From NCBI GenBank assembly GCA_036384915.1, contig DASVLJ010000011.1, positions 124,001 through 188,000 on the forward strand: a stretch of DNA of 64,000 bases, in the 5' to 3' direction. Every line of letters starts with the position of its first letter. Positions within the stretch are counted from its first letter, which is position 1. The notes beneath the pieces are model-generated. The model was not told the DNA's origin, did no database searches, and saw only the letters and a program-made list of their open reading frames with translations. This document shows positions 51,941 through 61,018 of the stretch, in pieces. Both the position numbers and the translations under genes were made by a program. Origin of the DNA: PKWO01 sp036384915 (GTDB lineage: Bacteria > Pseudomonadota > Gammaproteobacteria > Burkholderiales > Burkholderiaceae_D).

Positions 51941-52681
51941 TCATCCCATATGGAGGCCGCCGTTCAAGGAGAAGTCCGAACCCGTGGCATACCCTCCCTC
52001 GTCAGATGCGATCCAGGCCACGATGGAAGCGATTTCCTCGGGTTCGCCCAAGCGCTTGACGGGGATGCCGGCCACGATCTTTTCCAGCACTTCGGGACGG
52101 ATAGCGCGCACCATGTCGGTTCCGATATAGCCCGGCGACACGGTGTTGACGGTCACGCCCTTGGTCGCCACTTCCTGCGCCAGCGCCATGGTAAAGCCGT
52201 GCAGGCCTGCCTTGGCGGTGGAATAGTTGGTCTGGCCGAACTGGCCCTTTTGGCCGTTGACCGAGGAAATGTTGATGATGCGGCCCCATCCGCGCTCGAT
52301 CATGCCGTCTATTACCTGCTTGGTGACGTTGAACAGCGAATTGAGGTTGGTGTCGATGACGGCATGCCAGTCCTCCTTGGTCATCTTGCGGAACTGGCCG
52401 TCGCGCGTAATACCGGCATTGTTGACCAGCACGTCGATCTCGCCGATTTCGGCCCTGACCTTTTCGAAGGCCGCTTTGGTCGAATCCCAGTCCGAGACAT
52501 TGCCTTCGGAAGCATGCACGTCGAAGCCTTCGGCACGCATTTCGGCGATCCATTTGTCCTTGCGCGTTGAATTCGGGCCGCAGCCCGCCACGACTGTGAA
52601 ACCGTCGCGGCTCAACCGCTTGCTGATGGCAGTTCCGATTCCACCCATGCCGCCTGTTACATATGCTATGCGCTTTGCCAT
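51941..52681 (-). CDS. phaB: acetoacetyl-CoA reductase PhaB
   Basis: 246-residue short-chain dehydrogenase: NADPH loop VTGGMGGIGTAI, NNAGITRDGQFRKMT (family-specific), catalytic Ser and Tyr-x3-Lys in INISSVNGQKGQFGQTNYSTAKAG. Makes (R)-3-hydroxybutyryl-CoA for PhaC. 31 bp after phaC. Confidence 0.97.
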   Translation of the reverse strand: MAKRIAYVTGGMGGIGTAISKRLSRDGFTVVAGCGPNSTRKDKWIAEMRAEGFDVHASEGNVSDWDSTKAAFEKVRAEIGEIDVLVNNAGITRDGQFRKMTKEDWHAVIDTNLNSLFNVTKQVIDGMIERGWGRIINISSVNGQKGQFGQTNYSTAKAGLHGFTMALAQEVATKGVTVNTVSPGYIGTDMVRAIRPEVLEKIVAGIPVKRLGEPEEIASIVAWIASDEGGYATGSDFSLNGGLHMG

Positions 52682-52712
52682 CTTGGTCTCCTTCGGTTGA
52701 ACAAACTTCTTT

Positions 52713-54425
52713 TTACTCTGCCTTCACTTTGACGTACCGGCCTGGTGCCGCTTCAATGGGCGGGTATTTCTTCGATCCCTGCCTGACCGGGGCCTTGATT
52801 TCCTGGCCGGCGTTTTCAGCCAGGAATTCGGTCCATTCGGTCCACCAGCTTCCCGGATACTCCGTGGCGCCCGCGAGCCAGTCGTCGGCTTGCGAAGGCA
52901 GGCTTTCGTTGCTCCAGTAACTGCGCTTCTTCTTGGCTGGCGGATTGATCACGCCGGCGATGTGACCCGATGCGCCGAGTACGAAGCGGTTTTGCTGCGG
53001 GTTTTTCGGATTGAGCAGATAGGTGGAGGCATAGGCTGCCATCCAGGGCACGATATGGTCTTCGCGCGAGGCATAGATAAAGGCCGGCGCATCGATGGCG
53101 GCAAGGTCGACCTTATTGCCGGCAACCGTCAGCTTGCCCGGCACCTTCAGGCTGTCTTCAAGATAGAGATTGCGCAGGTACCAGCAAAACATCGGCCCGG
53201 GCAGATTGGTGCTGTCGCCGTTCCAGTACAAGAGATCGAAGGCAGGCGGGAATTCACCCTTGAGATAATTGGCCTTGACGTAATTCCATACCAGGTCGTT
53301 CGGCCGCAGACTGGAAAAAGCCGACGCGAAATCGCGGCCCGGCATCAAGCCGCCATGGCCGATGGCTTGCTCGCGCATCGCCACTTGCGCCTCGTCGATA
53401 TAGACGTCGAGGATGCCGGTATCGGAAAAATCGAGCAGCGAGGTCAACAGCGTGATGCCGGCGGCCGGGTGTTCGCCGCGTGCGGCCAGCACGGCCAGAG
53501 CGGTCGAGAGTATCGTGCCGCCGACGCAGAAGCCGAGCACGTTGATCTTGTCCTGGCCCGAGATTTCCTGCACTACGTGAATCGCCTTGATCGCGGCGTC
53601 TTCGATGTAGTTGTCCCATGTCAGCTTGCTCAGCGAGGCATCGGGGTTGGCCCAGGAGACGAGGAACACGGTGTGGCCTTCGGCCACGGCATGGCGCACC
53701 AGGGAATTGTCGGGTTGCAGATCGAGGATGTAGAACTTGTTGATGCAGGGCGGAACGATCAGCAAAGGCCGCTCGTAGACCGTATCGGTCAGCGGCTTGT
53801 ACTGAATCAACTGGAACATGGGGTTTTCGAACACCACCTGGCCCTCGGTGGTGGCCACGTTCTTGCCGACTTCGAAGGCGGAATCGTCGCTTTGCGATAT
53901 CTTGCCCCTTTGCATGTCGGCCAGCATGTTGGCGATACCCGTGGTCAGGCTTTCGCCCTTGGTTTCAACGACCTTTTGCTGCGCTTCGGGATTGGTTGCG
54001 AGGAAGTTGGCCGGCGACATGGCGTCGATCATCTGCTGCACCGCGAAGCGGATCTTTTGCTTGATGCGCGGCGAGGCTTCGACATGCTCGGCCAGTTTCA
54101 GCAGAAAGCGCGAATGCAGCAGATAGCTCGCGGCCTGGAAGGCATACAGCGCATTCGAACGCCAGGCCGGCGAGTCGAAACGGCGGTCGCCGATTTCCGG
54201 CACCTTGCCCATCATCAGTTCCTGGCACAGTGCGCCCATCTCGCTCATGTACTCGCCCTGAAGCTTGGCTGCCACGCCGGGGTCGATCAGCTTGCCCAAT
54301 TCGCCGATGGCACCCGGCGCCATGCCCGGCATTTGCTGGTGCTTCATCCAATCCTGCCATGAGGCCGGATCGGCCATCCTGGTCAGCCAGGGCGGCGTCA
54401 TCGATTGAAAATCGAAATCCTTCAT
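52713..54425 (-). CDS. phaC: class I polyhydroxyalkanoate synthase PhaC
   Basis: 570 residues. The lipase-like box GFCVGGT (nucleophile Cys near residue 299), the catalytic Asp region and ASREDHIVPW (His) are present; N-terminal DUF domain FDFQSMTPPW. Polymerises hydroxybutyryl-CoA into PHB granules. No phaA thiolase is in the window. ATG 54425; tandem 15-bp repeats lie upstream. Confidence 0.97.
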   Translation of the reverse strand: MKDFDFQSMTPPWLTRMADPASWQDWMKHQQMPGMAPGAIGELGKLIDPGVAAKLQGEYMSEMGALCQELMMGKVPEIGDRRFDSPAWRSNALYAFQAASYLLHSRFLLKLAEHVEASPRIKQKIRFAVQQMIDAMSPANFLATNPEAQQKVVETKGESLTTGIANMLADMQRGKISQSDDSAFEVGKNVATTEGQVVFENPMFQLIQYKPLTDTVYERPLLIVPPCINKFYILDLQPDNSLVRHAVAEGHTVFLVSWANPDASLSKLTWDNYIEDAAIKAIHVVQEISGQDKINVLGFCVGGTILSTALAVLAARGEHPAAGITLLTSLLDFSDTGILDVYIDEAQVAMREQAIGHGGLMPGRDFASAFSSLRPNDLVWNYVKANYLKGEFPPAFDLLYWNGDSTNLPGPMFCWYLRNLYLEDSLKVPGKLTVAGNKVDLAAIDAPAFIYASREDHIVPWMAAYASTYLLNPKNPQQNRFVLGASGHIAGVINPPAKKKRSYWSNESLPSQADDWLAGATEYPGSWWTEWTEFLAENAGQEIKAPVRQGSKKYPPIEAAPGRYVKVKAE

Positions 54426-54466
54426 GGCCGTGCCCCCTTCGATTCAGCTATACCGAACTCTGCTTT

Positions 54467-54496
54467 ATCATATGGTGTTTGATCATATGGCTTTTG
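54467..54496. repeat. tandem 15-bp repeat in the phaC upstream region
   Basis: ATCATATGGTGTTTG (54467-54481) is followed immediately by ATCATATGGCTTTTG (54482-54496), 13 of 15 identical. It sits between divergent phaC and the 84-aa membrane protein gene, 42 bp upstream of phaC. Confidence 0.6.
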
Positions 54497-54512
54497 ATTC
54501 GCCACCCCTGCC

Positions 54513-54767
54513 ATGCCCATCCTGTATATCGTCGCCATCGGTTGGATCTATGTCGTGTTGATGATGTCGGTCGCCGAAACTTCGGTCATCGCGGGTATCG
54601 CGACCTTCCTGTTCTACGGGGTCTTGCCGCTGGGTGTTATTCTATACTTAATGAATACGCCGAAGCGCCGCGCCGCGCGCGCCGAGGCGGAAAAATTGCG
54701 TCGTGCGCAGATGCGGCCAATATCCGCGGCTGCGGAAGAGCCGCAAGAGATCAAGCCGGAGCCTTGA
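54513..54767 (+). CDS. small inner-membrane protein, conserved hypothetical
   Basis: 84 residues with two transmembrane helices (about 2-20 MPILYIVAIGWIYVVLMM and 26-46 IAGIATFLFYGVLPLGVILYL) and a basic cytoplasmic tail (PKRRAARAEAEKLRRAQ). Function unknown. Its 3' end overlaps the convergent pgeF gene by 17 bp. Confidence 0.75.
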   Translation: MPILYIVAIGWIYVVLMMSVAETSVIAGIATFLFYGVLPLGVILYLMNTPKRRAARAEAEKLRRAQMRPISAAAEEPQEIKPEP

Positions 54768-55512
54768 TCCACACCATGCTGGCCATACGGCCCGTGATGC
54801 GGTCGCGCCGATAGGAGTAGTAGGCGCCGTCCGTGACCGTGCAGGCATGGCCGCCGCCGACTTCGTCGATACCGGCTTGCTGCAGCAGGAAACGCGCGAG
54901 CACGTAAATATCGGCGAGGAATTTACCCGGCTTTCCATCAATGGCGCGGAACGCCGCCTCCGCTCTCGTATGACGCGGCAGGAAAGCCTGCCTCACGTCG
55001 TCGCCCACTTCGAATTTTTGCGGCCCGATGGCCGGTCCGAGCCAAGCCACGATATCGTCAGCGCCAGCCGAGCGCATGCGCTCCACCGTGTTTTCCAGCA
55101 CGCCGGAAGCCAGGCCGCGCCAGCCGCCATGCGCCGCACCGACAACTCGGCCCCTGCTGTCGGCAAACAGCACCGGCAGGCAATCGGCGGTCTGTACCGC
55201 GCAAACCTGGCCGGGTTTCGCCGCAATGATCGCATCGGCAGACACGCCACTGACGGCATTGTCCGCGTCGACCACCACGTTACCGTGCACCTGGCTCAAC
55301 CATACGGGTTCGCCCGGCAGGTGCTCGCGCAGCAATGCACGGTTGCGCAGCACGCTCATTTCATCGTCGCCGACGTGCATGGCAAGATTCATGCCCCCGC
55401 CGCCGGCACCATCGCCATAGGGGCCGCTACTGGTGCCGCCGTGGCGCACCGTAGTCAGCGCCGCCACCGAAGACGGCGCATCCCAGCGCGGCATGAGGAA
55501 GGAGGTGCTCAA
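54751..55512 (-). CDS. pgeF: purine nucleoside phosphorylase / laccase-domain protein PgeF (YfiH)
   Basis: 253 residues. TTVRHGGTSSGPYG, LSQVHGNVVVDA, the Cys-containing QTADCLPVLFAD and AAHGGWRGLASGVLE supply the conserved His/Cys metal site of the YfiH/LACC1 family. These proteins act on purine nucleosides and are linked to peptidoglycan editing in E. coli. 7 bp after rluD. Confidence 0.92.
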   Translation of the reverse strand: MSTSFLMPRWDAPSSVAALTTVRHGGTSSGPYGDGAGGGGMNLAMHVGDDEMSVLRNRALLREHLPGEPVWLSQVHGNVVVDADNAVSGVSADAIIAAKPGQVCAVQTADCLPVLFADSRGRVVGAAHGGWRGLASGVLENTVERMRSAGADDIVAWLGPAIGPQKFEVGDDVRQAFLPRHTRAEAAFRAIDGKPGKFLADIYVLARFLLQQAGIDEVGGGHACTVTDGAYYSYRRDRITGRMASMVWIKAPA

Positions 55513-55519
55513 GACAGGA

Positions 55520-56587
55520 TCAAAGTTCGGGTAAAACGATTTTCGCGCGCGCCAGCAAGGCGGCCATGTCGTCCGGCAGCGGCGCTTCCCAGGCCATCTC
55601 TTCCTTCGAGACAGGATGGATCAAGCCCAGCCGGAAAGCGTGCAAAGCCTGGCGCGGGAAATGTGCGGCCAGATGCTGTTTGCCGTAAAGCGCGTCGCCC
55701 ACCAGCGGAAACCCCAGCGATTGCATGTGCACACGAATCTGATGCGTGCGCCCGGTTTCCAATTGACATCGCACCAGGCTGACAGGTTTGTCGTCGAGCA
55801 AGCCGGTGGCCAGCCGCTCATAGTGCGTGACGGCAGGCTTGGCCGAGAAGTTTTCCGACACCGCCATCTTGATTCGGTCGCGCGGATGACGGCCAATGGA
55901 AGCATCGACCTTGCCCGCCACGCGCGGCTGGCCCCAGACCAGAGACAGGTATTCGCGCTTGACGCTGCGCGCCTGCAGTTGGCGTACCAGATCGGTTTGC
56001 GCTTCCAGCGTCTTGGCCACCACCATCAAGCCGGTCGTATCCTTGTCCAGCCGGTGCACGATGCCGGCGCGCGGCACGCCGGCGATGCCGGGAATGCGAT
56101 GCAGCAAGCCGTTCAAGACCGTGCCCGACCAATTGCCGGCGGCCGGATGCACCACGAGGCCATCGGGCTTATTCAGCACCAGAATGGCTTCGTCTTCGTG
56201 CACGATTGACAAGGGAATGTCTTCGGCCCGGAAGGCATGGTCTTCCGGCGCGGCCTGCGGCTGGATCAGAACCGATTCGCCGCCCAGTACCATGGCCTTG
56301 CCCTTGGCTGGCGCGCCGTCAACGCTCACATGCCCGGCTTCCATCCACTGCTGGATGCGGCTGCGCGAAAATTGCGGCACCAGCCTGGACAAAACCTTGT
56401 CCAGCCGTTCGCCCCGGTCGTCGGCCGACAACTTCAGCGCTATGGGGGCGAATCCGGCGAAATCGCCTTCGCCAGCCCCCTCTCCCTCGTCGCCATCGTC
56501 GAGTTCAACGGCAGGTTCGGCATCGGGCGCGGCACAGGCCGAATTATGCAAATTAGCGGGATCAGTTGGGTTCACGGCAAGTTCCAT
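55520..56587 (-). CDS. rluD: 23S rRNA pseudouridine synthase RluD
   Basis: 355 residues. An acidic N-terminal extension of about 45 residues, an S4 domain (ERLDKVLSRLVPQFSRSRIQQWMEAGHVSVDG), then the RluA-type catalytic domain with GIVHRLDKDTTGLMVVAKT (catalytic Asp near 180). Modifies helix 69 uridines. Divergent from bamD with only 44 bp between the starts. Confidence 0.95.
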   Translation of the reverse strand: MELAVNPTDPANLHNSACAAPDAEPAVELDDGDEGEGAGEGDFAGFAPIALKLSADDRGERLDKVLSRLVPQFSRSRIQQWMEAGHVSVDGAPAKGKAMVLGGESVLIQPQAAPEDHAFRAEDIPLSIVHEDEAILVLNKPDGLVVHPAAGNWSGTVLNGLLHRIPGIAGVPRAGIVHRLDKDTTGLMVVAKTLEAQTDLVRQLQARSVKREYLSLVWGQPRVAGKVDASIGRHPRDRIKMAVSENFSAKPAVTHYERLATGLLDDKPVSLVRCQLETGRTHQIRVHMQSLGFPLVGDALYGKQHLAAHFPRQALHAFRLGLIHPVSKEEMAWEAPLPDDMAALLARAKIVLPEL

Positions 56588-56631
56588 CGGCTATAATCAG
56601 CGACTGTTCAAGCGCAACCCCGCTTTTTGTG

Positions 56632-57432
56632 ATGAAAATCAAATTACTCAAAACTTCTACACTCGCTTTCGTTTTGCTGCTGTCGGCCTGCAATTCGCTA
56701 CCCGAAGCCAGCGACGAGACCAAGAATTGGTCGGCCGACAAATTATACAAGGAGGCCATGGACGAGTTGAACAATGGGGGTTACGAAAAATCCATCGGCT
56801 TGTTCGAAAAGCTAGAAGCGCGCTATCCCTTCGGTGTCTATGCGCAACAGGCCCAGATGGAAATCGCCTATGCGCACTACCGGGCCGACGAACAGCCCGA
56901 AGCGCTGGCTGCGGTCGAGCGCTTCCTCAAGCTGCACCCGAACCATCCCAATGCAGACTACATGTACTACCTGCGCGGATTGATCAACTTCAACGACAAG
57001 CTCGGCATTCTCGATTTCATCTCGGCCCAGGACCCGACCGAGCGCGACCCCAAAGCCGCACGCGAAGCTTTCGACTCGTTCAAGCTGCTGGTCGACAAGT
57101 TCCCCGACAGCAAATACACCCCCGACGCAATCGACCGCATGAATTATCTGGTCAACTCAATGGCACAGTATGAAGTGCACGTCTCGGGCTACTACTATCG
57201 CCGCGGTGCCTACGTCGCCGCAGTCAACCGCGCGCAGACCGTGATCAAGCAGTTCCCCGGTACGCCCGCCACCGAAGACGCGCTGTATCTGATGGTGCTG
57301 TCCTACGACAAACTGGGCCAGACCGAACTGCACGACGATGCCGAACGCGTCTTCAAAGCCAACTTCCCCAACAGCCCGTTGCTGACCGGCGGCCGCATCA
57401 AGCCGAAGTCCTGGTGGGAATTCTGGAAATAA
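56632..57432 (+). CDS. bamD: outer-membrane assembly lipoprotein BamD
   Basis: 266 residues. Lipoprotein signal LAFVLLLSACNS (Cys near 20), then about five TPRs (YKEAMDELNNGGYEKSIGLFEKLEARYPFG; LAAVERFLKLHPNHPNADYMYYLRGL). Essential partner of BamA. Start ATG 56632; the in-frame extension to 56566 overlaps rluD and breaks the signal peptide. The rluD-bamD divergent pair is typical of betaproteobacteria. Confidence 0.96.
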   Translation: MKIKLLKTSTLAFVLLLSACNSLPEASDETKNWSADKLYKEAMDELNNGGYEKSIGLFEKLEARYPFGVYAQQAQMEIAYAHYRADEQPEALAAVERFLKLHPNHPNADYMYYLRGLINFNDKLGILDFISAQDPTERDPKAAREAFDSFKLLVDKFPDSKYTPDAIDRMNYLVNSMAQYEVHVSGYYYRRGAYVAAVNRAQTVIKQFPGTPATEDALYLMVLSYDKLGQTELHDDAERVFKANFPNSPLLTGGRIKPKSWWEFWK

Positions 57433-57445
57433 TTGCGACACAATC

Positions 57446-57468
57446 AGCCCGGACCATCCGGGCTTTTT
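57446..57468 (+). terminator. bamD intrinsic terminator
   Basis: AGCCCGGA-cca-TCCGGGCT with a TTTTT run (57464-57468), 13 bp after the bamD stop. Confidence 0.9.
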
Positions 57469-57485
57469 CATGCTCAAATGAAACC

Positions 57486-58157
57486 ATGACCATCATCGTT
57501 CACCACCTGAATAATTCTCGCTCGCAACGCGTGTTATGGCTGCTCGAAGAACTTGCCCTGCCCTATGAAATCAAGCATTACCAGCGTGACCCGCAAACCA
57601 TGCTGGCGCCGCCCGCGCTGTTTGCCGTGCACCCGCTGGGAAAATCGCCGGTGATCACCGACAACGGCATCACGGTGGCGGAGTCGGGCGCCATCATCGA
57701 ATACCTGCTGAAACAATACGGCAACGGCCGTTTGACGCCAACCGACGAACTGGGGCAACGAAGGCTCACTTATTGGCTGCACTATGCCGAAGGCTCGGCC
57801 ATGCCGCCGCTCTTGCTAGCCCTGGTATTCTCGCGCGTTGCCGATGCGCCGGCCCCATTCTTCGTGCGGCCGATTGCGCGCGCCATCGCCGACAAGGTCA
57901 AAAAGGCATTCATCGGCCCGCAATTGAAGCTGCATCTCGATTTCATGGAAGCCGAATTGGCCAGGAACACCTGGTTCGCCGGCGCGGAATTCAGCGCTGC
58001 CGACATCCAGATGAGTTTTCCGGTTGAAGCCGCAGCGGCACGCGGCGGCCTGACGCAAGACCGCCCGCATCTGTGGGATTACCTGAAGCGGATCCATGCA
58101 CGCCCGGCTTACCAGCGCGCACTGGAAAAGGGCGGCCCGTACGATTTGATGAGCTGA
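57486..58157 (+). CDS. glutathione S-transferase
   Basis: 223 residues. Thioredoxin-like N-terminal domain with IIVHHLNNSRSQRVLWLLEELALPYEIKHYQRD, the cis-Pro segment GKSPVITDNGITVAESGAIIEYLLKQYG (glutathione binding), and a helical C-terminal domain. Substrate not predictable. ATG 57486; the frame further upstream lies inside the bamD end. Confidence 0.93.
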   Translation: MTIIVHHLNNSRSQRVLWLLEELALPYEIKHYQRDPQTMLAPPALFAVHPLGKSPVITDNGITVAESGAIIEYLLKQYGNGRLTPTDELGQRRLTYWLHYAEGSAMPPLLLALVFSRVADAPAPFFVRPIARAIADKVKKAFIGPQLKLHLDFMEAELARNTWFAGAEFSAADIQMSFPVEAAAARGGLTQDRPHLWDYLKRIHARPAYQRALEKGGPYDLMS

Positions 58158-58248
58158 TTTGGCGCCCTCGCCTGCGCCGTCATGGTGCGCATCCTACGGC
58201 ACAATTGATTACAATGAAGCGGACGTATCCACTTAGAGCGGAAAATAC

Positions 58249-58434
58249 ATGATGCCCCACATGACGCACAAGGAAGACAGGCTCGACGCCTGGTTCGATG
58301 GCTCAGCCGTTTGCCTGCTCGCGGTCGGCGCGCACGACGAACCGCTCGATCTGTCCGAAGACGAAGTGCAAGCCTTGATCGTCAAGCTGCAAGGCTGCCT
58401 GGAAGAGATGCGCAAAGCAAAGCCTAGCGCCTGA
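58249..58434 (+). CDS. hypothetical protein (61 aa)
   Basis: 61 residues, acidic: DRLDAWFDGSAVCLLAVGAHDEPLDLSEDEVQALIVKLQGCLEEMRKA. Soluble, probably beta strand plus helix. Not recognised. Two start choices, 58249 and 58261 (MTHKEDR). Stands alone between gst and a convergent periplasmic protein gene. Confidence 0.6.
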   Translation: MMPHMTHKEDRLDAWFDGSAVCLLAVGAHDEPLDLSEDEVQALIVKLQGCLEEMRKAKPSA

Positions 58435-58489
58435 AGCCTTCAATTTACCGGGGAAGCGCGCCGCGAGAGTGGGCGGCGCGTACTTGAAC

Positions 58490-58969
58490 CTACTGGAGTT
58501 GCGCCACGTCGTCGCAAGTATTGGGCGCAAATTCCGCCGTACCCACGGGAGCGTTGTCCTTGCCGCGATAGCTGTAAGCTACCGTGATGCCATGGTTGAG
58601 GAAATTGCGGATTTCAGCCTTCTGGCACACCGTCGTCTTAAGCCTGGCGCGCAAGTCAGCCATGAAACTGGCCTTATCCACGTCAGCCCCATTGGTAGTC
58701 AACAGCGTGTAATGGTAGGAAAAATGCGGCCCGGGTTCGGCGCTGACGCGATCAAGCCGCGTATCGGGGCTCACCTGTTCCGGCATGCGCTTGTTCATGT
58801 ATTCCGAGACCTTCGCCAGCGCCGCTTCCATCTGCTTGACCTGGCCTTCATGGCCTGAACCGTAGGTGTCGATGCGGCTGGCAAATGCACCAAACAAATC
58901 GCCTATCCCTCCTGCCTGCGCCGATAGCGCCGTCAAACCCAGAAAGGACATTACGATAACTCTACGCAT
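58490..58969 (-). CDS. hypothetical periplasmic protein (159 aa)
   Basis: 159 residues. Sec signal MRRVIVMSFLGLTALSAQA, then a soluble domain with two Cys (TTVCQKAEIRNFLNHGITVAYSYRG; NTCDDVAQLQ) likely forming a disulfide. Looks like a small secreted stress- or lipoprotein-like fold but I do not recognise the family. Confidence 0.75.
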   Translation of the reverse strand: MRRVIVMSFLGLTALSAQAGGIGDLFGAFASRIDTYGSGHEGQVKQMEAALAKVSEYMNKRMPEQVSPDTRLDRVSAEPGPHFSYHYTLLTTNGADVDKASFMADLRARLKTTVCQKAEIRNFLNHGITVAYSYRGKDNAPVGTAEFAPNTCDDVAQLQ

Positions 58970-59137
58970 GGACCGCCCCCGAACATGATTCCCTTGCGAT
59001 ACAAGTACTTACGCGAGCAAGGTACAAACTACTGCGACTGCTGTCATTCTACGGCCCCTGCTCCGGTTAATGCAATCTTTTTACAAATCGGGCGATCTGT
59101 TTCAATTGATTTTCAAAATCAGGCTTGAAAATGAATC

Positions 59138-59296
59138 CTAGCCATCCGCGTATTGTTTCGAAGACGCATGGCACAAGTGCCAACCAAGCTGGCGGCGGAT
59201 TTCTTCCGTGGAGAGCGGTGTCTTGCGCTCGCCTTGAAGGTGGTGCGTGGATTGGCGTATTGTATCTTGCGCGGGCTGCTTGGTCTGCTCCATCAT
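59138..59296 (-). CDS. small hypothetical protein (52 aa)
   Basis: Too short to appear among ordinary ORFs: MMEQTKQPAQDTIRQSTH…KTPLSTEEIRRQLGW, with a native-looking amphipathic end and a GAGG site just ahead of the ATG pair at 59296. Ends at TAG 59138. The longer frames overlapping it on both strands have less protein-like composition. No function. Confidence 0.45.
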   Translation of the reverse strand: MMEQTKQPAQDTIRQSTHHLQGERKTPLSTEEIRRQLGWHLCHASSKQYADG

Positions 59297-60041
59297 TTCC
59301 TCGTGTCAACTAACCTGGCTGGGGTGATGCATTTTCCGGGCCATGACGCGAGAGTGCTTGATAGGCAAGCGGGCGTTTCTTCTTAGCCCAACGGCTACGA
59401 CAAAAAACAGGGTGCGCCGAGGTACGCCGTCGTCCCCCAACGCCGTGCACCGTGCCGACGCACCCGAGGTACTACTTTGCTGCAGGCCTGCAAAGCATAG
59501 GAAGCGACAAACTAGAAAATACCACTTCAATACCAAACAATGCCTGAGCGCATAATGAGACCGAAGAAATTCGCGGTCAACTGGTTTTTGGGGCGGGAAA
59601 ACAAGCTCATACCACTCGGTCTTTTTTGCCATTGCCCAAATATTGTCCGATTCAAACACCTGCGCAACTTCTCCCCGCCGGCAGCCATGACCACAGTGAC
59701 AGAAGGCACGGAAAAATACAATACCAATATAAAGACCAATCCAATACCAAATTTTAGAATGATGGCAGTGGTATTACACGGTGACCATCATATTGCCTTC
59801 CAACATATTTCTTCTCGACATGCTTTTGGAACCATTTTTTAAAAATTAGCTCAGAGTAAGTAGTAAATTACCAAGCAGGATGGGCGACATGCGATGTTAA
59901 CCTGCAGTGAAACTGCTGTAACAACGTGTAATGGTGCTTTAAGGCAGCAATATTGCCCATATATGATAAACAAGTAGGCTCAATGGCTTTGGCCGGGCAA
60001 TGGCAACAAAAGCAGATGGCGGGAAAGTTGAAGCGGAAATC
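59297..60041. other. gene-poor AT-rich stretch
   Basis: About 745 bp with no convincing gene. Composition shifts from GC-rich to AT-rich after about 59500. Two overlapping minus-strand frames (59306-59659, with KTEWYELVFPPQKPVDREF, and 59527-59739, with a membrane-like VFILVLYFSVPSVTVV) would join into one small membrane protein if a frameshift is assumed near 59645; this may be a decayed gene. Nothing else recognised. Confidence 0.4.
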
Positions 60042-60419
60042 ATGAAGGCCTTCAAAACGGTATTATTGGCGGTCACGATGAGCGTTGGCATTTTTGGTGC
60101 CGCATCAGTTCAGGCTCATCCTGGCCACTTTCATGGATATGTCGGCGTCGGCGTGGCCGTCGATCCTTGGCCTGCTTTTTATCCCGGCTGGGGCTATTAC
60201 CCCTACTCTTACTATCCCTATTACGCTTATCAACCCGTGATTGTGGAACCGCCAGCCCCTGTGGCCTACATCGAGCAAAACCGGCAGCCTCAAGAGGCTG
60301 CACCGGTACAAGCCGGCGATTGGTACTATTGCCGCAAGCCGGCCGGGTATTATCCCTACGTTCGGAATTGCGAAAAGGCTTGGGAGCGCGTACCGGCGCA
60401 GCCGCGAGCACAACAATGA
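60042..60419 (+). CDS. secreted Tyr/Pro-rich hypothetical protein
   Basis: 125 residues. Sec signal peptide ending ASVQA, then an aromatic segment (FYPGWGYYPYSYYPYYAYQP) and a C-terminal WYYCRKPAGYYPYVRNCEKAWERVP module with two Cys, a pattern seen in many short proteobacterial envelope proteins. Function unknown. ATG 60042 is chosen as the start of the signal peptide; an in-frame codon lies at 60000. Confidence 0.7.
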   Translation: MKAFKTVLLAVTMSVGIFGAASVQAHPGHFHGYVGVGVAVDPWPAFYPGWGYYPYSYYPYYAYQPVIVEPPAPVAYIEQNRQPQEAAPVQAGDWYYCRKPAGYYPYVRNCEKAWERVPAQPRAQQ

Positions 60420-60456
60420 TTTTTATTCCTGATTGAACACGCATAAGGCAGACAAC

Positions 60457-60984
60457 ATGCAACCCAAGATTGGAACCCTCTCCGTCCTGATCGCCACTGC
60501 AGCACTCGCCGCCTGCGCCAGCGCACCGACCGGCCCCAGCGTCGCCGTGATGCCGGGCAGCGGCAAGAGCTTCGAGCAATTCAATGAAGACGATGCGGTA
60601 TGCCGCCAGTACGCAGGCAACCAGACTGTCGGCGCGGCAGACTCGGCCAACAACAAGGCTGTAGAAAGCGGCATCGTCGGCACCTTGATCGGCGCTGCGG
60701 CCGGCGCGGCTATTGGCGGCAATCACCAGGGGGCCGCGGTCGGCGCCGGCACCGGCCTGCTGCTCGGCAGCGCCGTCGGTTCGAGCGCTTCTGAAGGCGG
60801 CAGCTACAGCGCGCAGCGCAGATACGACATCGCATACGAGCAATGCATGTATGCCAAGGGCAACAGCATCCCCACAATGGGCCAGCGCCAGTACTCTTCC
60901 CGTACGGCATATTCGCCGCCCCCGCCGAATTATCCGCCGCCCCCGCCGCCGAACTATCCTCCTCCTCCGCCGCCGGCACAGTAA
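60457..60984 (+). CDS. glycine-zipper lipoprotein
   Basis: 175 residues. Lipobox LAAC (Cys near 20); a glycine-zipper segment GIVGTLIGAAAGAAIGGNHQGAAVGAGTGLLLGSAVGSS (about 75-115) of the kind that inserts into or packs along membranes; and a Pro-rich tail made of PPPPNYPPPP repeats. Outer-membrane lipoprotein of unknown role. ATG 60457; 37 bp after the secreted Tyr-rich protein, probably cotranscribed; a strong terminator follows. Confidence 0.8.
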   Translation: MQPKIGTLSVLIATAALAACASAPTGPSVAVMPGSGKSFEQFNEDDAVCRQYAGNQTVGAADSANNKAVESGIVGTLIGAAAGAAIGGNHQGAAVGAGTGLLLGSAVGSSASEGGSYSAQRRYDIAYEQCMYAKGNSIPTMGQRQYSSRTAYSPPPPNYPPPPPPNYPPPPPPAQ

Positions 60985-60990
60985 GGATCC

Positions 60991-61018
60991 AAGCCGCCGC
61001 TATCTGGCGGCTTTTTTG
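60991..61018 (+). terminator. intrinsic terminator after the glycine-zipper lipoprotein
   Basis: AAGCCGCC-gctatct-GGCGGCTT followed by TTTTT; 7 bp after the stop codon. Confidence 0.92.
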
